From Psychrobacter sp. JB385 (GTDB lineage Bacteria; Pseudomonadota; Gammaproteobacteria; Pseudomonadales; Moraxellaceae), in assembly GCF_900163785.1 (NCBI RefSeq), contig NZ_FUKN01000013.1, positions 558,001 through 622,000 of the forward strand: a stretch of 64,000 nucleotides of DNA. Reading direction: 5' to 3'. Of the stretch, positions 63,200 to 64,000 are shown piece after piece. The notes under the pieces were generated by a model. The model searched no databases, was not told the origin of the DNA, and saw nothing but the letters and a program-made list of their open reading frames with translations. Positions within the stretch are counted from its first letter, which is position 1, and the number at the start of each line of letters is the position of its first letter. The translations under genes and the position numbers were made by a program.

Positions 63200-64000
63200 T
63201 TAGTTACTACCTGTAAGCTTTATAACGAAGGTGGGATATCTAGGGTCGTCAGCATTAATTGGTAAAGTGCCTGTGTCCCATACTGCTTGTTTGGCAGCTT
63301 CATTCACAGCGTCATCAGATCCTGATGCTGTAACATCGAGTATGGTTCCATTAGCGTTTACGGTAATGGTTAGTGTAGCACTACGAGTCGAGCCTCTAGC
63401 CGCTGGCGGTGGATTATAGTTACGTTGAAGCAAGCTAATGATGTCAATATTGCTTGCACTGCGGTTACCACTTGACGCAGAACGTTCATTGCCTTTAGTA
63501 AGACTGGATGTGGCTGTGTCGCCAGAAATAATGGATTGACCATCTGATAAATTGTAGGTTTTACCTGCACTGCCTGTATTGATTTTTATATTACGATCAC
63601 TTGCAGTAGGAGGCGTAATCTTTGGCGGGTTGTTGCGTTTATTACGTAAATCTCCGAGCGTCTCTTGCTCTTCTGCACGCTGTTCTCGTTTGTTTTGTTC
63701 AACTTGACTGTGTTCTTCTGATACAGATTCATCTAATTGCGCGGCCCATTCTGCCATCCGGCGCTCATAATCTTGGTTTTGCTCAAGTATGCGCTGACGC
63801 TGATCTTCACTCATTAGCATCGGCTGGCTAGCATCATCATCAGAGCGTGTAAAGACGGGTACACGCTGAGAGCTTGTTTGATTGGGATTTTGTGTGCTTG
63901 CGCCACCATCAAAGGTCTCTGTTTGCGTCATGGTAGTGGCACCATTTTCAGCCTGCAGGGCACTGGCTGCTGCTGCTCGATTTGCCAAAATTTGTCCCTG
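63200..64000 (-). CDS. tolA: Cell envelope integrity protein TolA, C-terminal part (5' end outside window)
   Basis: The frame is open through the window edge, so the start is not visible; 266 codons are present. The central part is Gln/Glu/Arg-rich and helical (DQRQRILEQNQDYERRMAEWAAQL), as in the TolA periplasmic stalk. The C-terminal domain of about 80 residues has the TolA/TonB-type beta-alpha fold (SATLTITVNANGTILDVTASG, ending YPTFVIKLTG). TolA connects TolQR in the inner membrane with TolB/Pal. Assignment depends on this domain and on tolB 146 bases downstream. Confidence 0.85.
   Translation of the reverse strand, partial: QGQILANRAAAASALQAENGATTMTQTETFDGGASTQNPNQTSSQRVPVFTRSDDDASQPMLMSEDQRQRILEQNQDYERRMAEWAAQLDESVSEEHSQVEQNKREQRAEEQETLGDLRNKRNNPPKITPPTASDRNIKINTGSAGKTYNLSDGQSIISGDTATSSLTKGNERSASSGNRSASNIDIISLLQRNYNPPPAARGSTRSATLTITVNANGTILDVTASGSDDAVNEAAKQAVWDTGTLPINADDPRYPTFVIKLTGSN

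Overview
This window looks like a chromosomal segment of a Psychrobacter-like member of the Moraxellaceae (Gammaproteobacteria). The grounds are the moderately AT-rich composition, the housekeeping gene neighbourhoods (gpsA-sixA-gspL-gspM, cvpA-purF, yajC/secD/secF, rpoD/dnaG, bamD/rluD/pgeF, tolA-tolB), and the long low-complexity or charged extensions on core proteins (DnaG linker, SecF and RluD N-termini, BamD C-terminus). The genus call is inference from overall resemblance; no 16S rRNA gene is present. I saw no tRNA, rRNA, insertion sequence, prophage or CRISPR array.

Layout. 1-12.4 kb: the start of xseA, a small lipoprotein, an alpha/beta hydrolase, zapE, a nitroreductase, gpsA, sixA, type II secretion gspL-gspM, a membrane protein, pyrD, cvpA and purF. 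12.5-19.1 kb, minus strand: an azlC-azlD branched-chain amino-acid exporter, a MATE transporter, secD-secF and yajC. 19.6-29.9 kb: a CNNM/CorC-type transporter, a small exported protein, a large MltD with seven LysM repeats, an MltF-like transglycosylase, a roughly 1-kb gene-free stretch ending in a plus-strand terminator, a Nif3-family protein and a DegS/AlgW-like HtrA protease. 30.0-38.3 kb, minus strand: nrdA and nrdB with a yfaE-like ferredoxin. nrdA and nrdB are separated by about 4.6 kb of accessory DNA: a RelE-type toxin-antitoxin locus with a third gene, four orphan genes, REP-like hairpins and a long nested palindrome just upstream of nrdB.

38.8-40.3 kb holds a YbeD-family gene and a bestrophin-like channel. 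A 1,424-residue single-gene STAND-like ATPase with a C-terminal PD-(D/E)xK nuclease-like domain (40.55-44.83 kb) is the best candidate for an undescribed, probably defence-related, system. 45.2-47.5 kb is a TetR-controlled cassette (tetR divergent from a Rid-family gene and a saccharopine-dehydrogenase-like gene) with three well-formed operator palindromes. It is followed by AT-rich orphan genes and a SulP transporter. 50-64 kb returns to core genes: rpoD, dnaG, bamD, rluD, pgeF, a TsuA-like sulfur-compound transporter facing a flavodoxin-like gene across a palindrome-rich intergenic region, a small lipoprotein, tolB and the 3' part of tolA.

Functionally the core genes cover nucleotide synthesis (pyrD, purF, nrdAB), envelope assembly and peptidoglycan turnover (secDF, yajC, bamD, tolAB, mltD, the MltF-like enzyme, the DegS-like protease), secretion (gspLM) and replication/transcription (dnaG, rpoD). 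The most interesting accessory observations are the STAND-nuclease, a three-gene toxin-antitoxin locus in which the third protein repeats the antitoxin's C-terminal tail, and the TetR/Rid cassette.
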